From the NCBI GenBank assembly GCA_903888655.1, contig CAISUR010000324.1:1-6976 (forward strand): 6,976 bases of DNA, read 5' to 3'. This document shows positions 5,443 to 6,976 of this stretch, in pieces (the first letter of the stretch is position 1; each line of letters opens with the position of its first letter). Source of the stretch: an uncultured Bacteroidota bacterium. GTDB taxonomy: Bacteria; Bacteroidota; Bacteroidia; Flavobacteriales; Flavobacteriaceae. The translations under genes and the position numbers were made by a program. Under the pieces are notes generated by a model. The model did not search any database, was not told where the DNA came from, and saw only the letters and a program-made list of their open reading frames with translations.

Positions 5443-6791
5443 AAAAATTCTTTAAATATTTTGCTTTTGGCTTTTTTGTTTTCTTAATTTATTTTGGAAT
5501 TACCACCTATCCTAAACTCGATTTAATTTCGGGGTTTTCTGCTAAAAGTATGGCGTCAGGACATTTTTTGGATCATCGTTCTATTAAAACAATTCAGGAA
5601 GGCGACAATGATATTCCTTTGGTTCGTTTAGCCAAACTTGGTTATGATGGTACTGCAAAAATGGGTTTTGCTTCTGTATATGGTTTAAAAGAACGAAAGG
5701 CAATTTATCGCGAAGGTTTAGGTGTAACTTTAATAAATGATGATTTTGATGTAACCACGCCTTATGAAATTCCCACAAGAACTCAAATTAAAAGAGCGTT
5801 ACCTTTCCCGTATGGAGACTTAGAATTGAAAGACACTTTTTTTTCCAACATTGATTACAAAAAATTAAATGCTGTAGTAGCGAATGCTTTTGATGAAAAA
5901 GGCAAAAAAGACAAACGAACTCGGGCTATAATTGTGATTTACAAAGACAAAATTATCGCCGAAAAATACGCTGATGGTTTCAATAAAAACTCCAGAATTT
6001 TAGGCTGGTCAATGACGAAAAGTATTACAGGAACTCTATTCGGAATTTTACAAAAGCAAGGGAAATTCGACATCAACAAACCGGCTCCAATAGCCGAATG
6101 GCAAAAAGATGAACGTGCGATAATTAGAACTAGCGATTTACTGCACATGAATTCGGGATTGGAATGGGAAGAAAAATACGATAAAATTTGTGATGCCACT
6201 AAAATGCTATTTCAAGCCGAAGATATGGGGAAAGTTCAGTTAGAAAAAAGAGCGCAATTTCCGCCGAATTTGCATTGGAATTACTCTTCGGGAACGACTA
6301 ATTTATTGTCTAAAATACTGCGAAATCAATTCAAAACCCATCAAGAATATTTGGACTTTTGGTACAGCAGTTTGTTGGATAAAATTGGCATGAATTCGGC
6401 CATTGTCGAAACGGATATGGCTGGGAATTTTGTGGGTTCTTCTTACGGTTGGGCAACAACTCGTGATTGGGCAAAATTTGGCTTATTGTACTTACATAAA
6501 GGCAATTGGAATGGCGAGCAATTGTTTGACGAAAGTTGGATAAAATACGTGTCGACTCCAACCAATACTTCCAATGGAAATTACGGTGCGCAATTTTGGT
6601 TGAATGCTGGCGGAAAATTTCCAGATGTACCAAGAAACATGTATTATGCCAGCGGTTTTCAAGGGCAAATGGTAGCGATTTTTCCAAGCCAAGATTTGGT
6701 AATTGTACGTATGGGATTGAGCGAAGAATTTGATTTTAATGGGTTGTTGAGTGGGGTTGTTTCCTCCATAACCGCAAAGAGCACAAAGTAA
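5439..6791 (+). CDS. Membrane-anchored serine hydrolase, beta-lactamase/PBP fold
   Basis: This 450-residue protein belongs to the large beta-lactamase/class C family (COG1680 type), which includes esterases, D-aminopeptidases and the 6-aminohexanoate-dimer hydrolase; the substrate cannot be told from sequence. Residues 1-4 are basic (MKKF) and about 5-23 are a hydrophobic helix without a clear cleavage site, suggesting an N-terminal anchor with the enzyme in the periplasm. Residues about 35-100 (including GFASVYGLKERKAIYREGLG) form the extra N-terminal region seen in one subgroup. The catalytic domain follows: SMTK at 191-194 (nucleophile S191, base K194), YSS at 282-284 in WNYSSGTTNLLS, and a third-motif equivalent SGFQGQ at 405-410. 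The ATG at 5439 was chosen over an in-frame TTG at 5418 because it starts the basic-hydrophobic leader. The final codons (TAKSTK-stop) come from a CRCAAAG repeat tract. Confidence 0.9.
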   Translation: MKKFFKYFAFGFFVFLIYFGITTYPKLDLISGFSAKSMASGHFLDHRSIKTIQEGDNDIPLVRLAKLGYDGTAKMGFASVYGLKERKAIYREGLGVTLINDDFDVTTPYEIPTRTQIKRALPFPYGDLELKDTFFSNIDYKKLNAVVANAFDEKGKKDKRTRAIIVIYKDKIIAEKYADGFNKNSRILGWSMTKSITGTLFGILQKQGKFDINKPAPIAEWQKDERAIIRTSDLLHMNSGLEWEEKYDKICDATKMLFQAEDMGKVQLEKRAQFPPNLHWNYSSGTTNLLSKILRNQFKTHQEYLDFWYSSLLDKIGMNSAIVETDMAGNFVGSSYGWATTRDWAKFGLLYLHKGNWNGEQLFDESWIKYVSTPTNTSNGNYGAQFWLNAGGKFPDVPRNMYYASGFQGQMVAIFPSQDLVIVRMGLSEEFDFNGLLSGVVSSITAKSTK

Positions 6792-6802
6792 AAATCACAA
6801 AG
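6773..6802. repeat. Three degenerate CRCAAAG repeats at the hydrolase 3' end
   Basis: CGCAAAG at 6773-6779, CACAAAG at 6782-6788 and CACAAAG at 6796-6802 lie in the same orientation, spaced 9 and 14 nt apart. The first two are inside the hydrolase reading frame and its TAA (6789-6791) falls between copies two and three. Tracts built on (CR)CAAAG are, from memory, common as dispersed intergenic repeats in Bacteroidetes and some other phyla; their function is not known to me. Confidence 0.55.
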
Positions 6803-6812
6803 AGGTAATGCC

Positions 6813-6976
6813 CTAAAAACCTTCACTGGCGCCGCCGCCGCTAAATCCGCCGCCGCCAAAAGGCATGTCCGAATCTTGGGTTGCTTGAGCATGATGCCTA
6901 TCTTGTGAATTTACAATAAGGGCTTCAACGGTATTTAGCATTGTTGTATTGGTGGTGCGATTGGGTAAAAAAGTAA
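6813..6976 (-). CDS. C-terminal fragment of a glycine-rich-tailed protein (5' end outside window)
   Basis: Only the last 53 codons and the TAG stop (6815-6813) are present; the frame is open to the right edge. The visible residues run from TFLPNRTTNTTMLNTVEALI through VNSQDRHHAQATQDSDMP to the tail FGGGGFSGGGASEGF. The GGGGFSGGGAS ending resembles the tails of TPM-domain and DUF2207-type membrane proteins, but no conserved domain is visible here and the identity is open. Two runs of GCC-type codons (6831-6839 and 6847-6857 on the plus strand) encode the glycines and stand out in this A/T-rich DNA. The gene is convergent with the serine hydrolase, with 21 nt between stop codons and no hairpin terminator in the gap. 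Confidence 0.7.
   Translation of the reverse strand, partial: TFLPNRTTNTTMLNTVEALIVNSQDRHHAQATQDSDMPFGGGGFSGGGASEGF

Noticed and set aside
6331..6687. Minus-strand frame of 118 codons inside the serine hydrolase gene
   Set aside because: It is antisense to the conserved catalytic region and its composition reflects the complement of hydrolase codons.
6773..6802. CRCAAAG copies read as a CRISPR array
   Set aside because: The units are 7 bp, degenerate and unevenly spaced (9 and 14 nt), with no true spacers and no cas genes.

Overview
This window looks like low-GC chromosomal DNA from a member of the Bacteroidetes, most likely Flavobacterium or a close relative. Three things point there. The proteins include families largely confined to that phylum (DUF3078, DUF2480). 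The upstream regions carry the Bacteroidetes-type promoter (TTTG, 17-23 bp, TAnnTTTG). The gene starts lack clear Shine-Dalgarno sequences and have short A/T-rich leaders. Gene content is largely core rather than mobile: no tRNA, rRNA, CRISPR array, transposase or phage gene was seen.

Layout from left to right. hflX (85-1311, +) is a ribosome-associated GTPase with its own promoter at 59-66. A strong hairpin at 1313-1351 serves as a shared terminator for hflX and the convergent gene at 1368-2258 (-). That gene encodes an exported DUF3078 protein, probably an outer-membrane beta-barrel, with its own well-formed promoter. To its right is a compact five-gene minus-strand operon, read from 5305 down to 2363: sufS (cysteine desulfurase), a small putative lipoprotein, sufE (sulfur acceptor), a SufT/MIP18-like DUF59 protein, and a DUF2480 protein. 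Gaps are 10, 0, 8 and 24 nt. SufS takes sulfur from cysteine, SufE relays it, and the SufT-like protein assists Fe-S cluster maturation. The scaffold genes sufB, sufC and sufD are not in this window.

The 133-bp region at 5306-5438 holds two back-to-back promoters. One drives the suf operon, and a 19-bp perfect inverted repeat sits over its predicted transcription start. The other drives a membrane-anchored serine hydrolase of the beta-lactamase/penicillin-binding-protein fold (5439-6791, +). The 3' end of the hydrolase gene runs into three copies of a CRCAAAG motif that supply its last codons and stop. A convergent gene enters from the right edge, with only its glycine-rich C-terminus present (6813-6976, -).

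No new defence or mobile system is visible. The items most worth a second look are the palindrome at the sufS promoter, the lipoprotein gene inserted between sufS and sufE, the conserved-looking cysteines of the DUF2480 protein in an Fe-S operon, and the CRCAAAG repeat at the end of the hydrolase gene.
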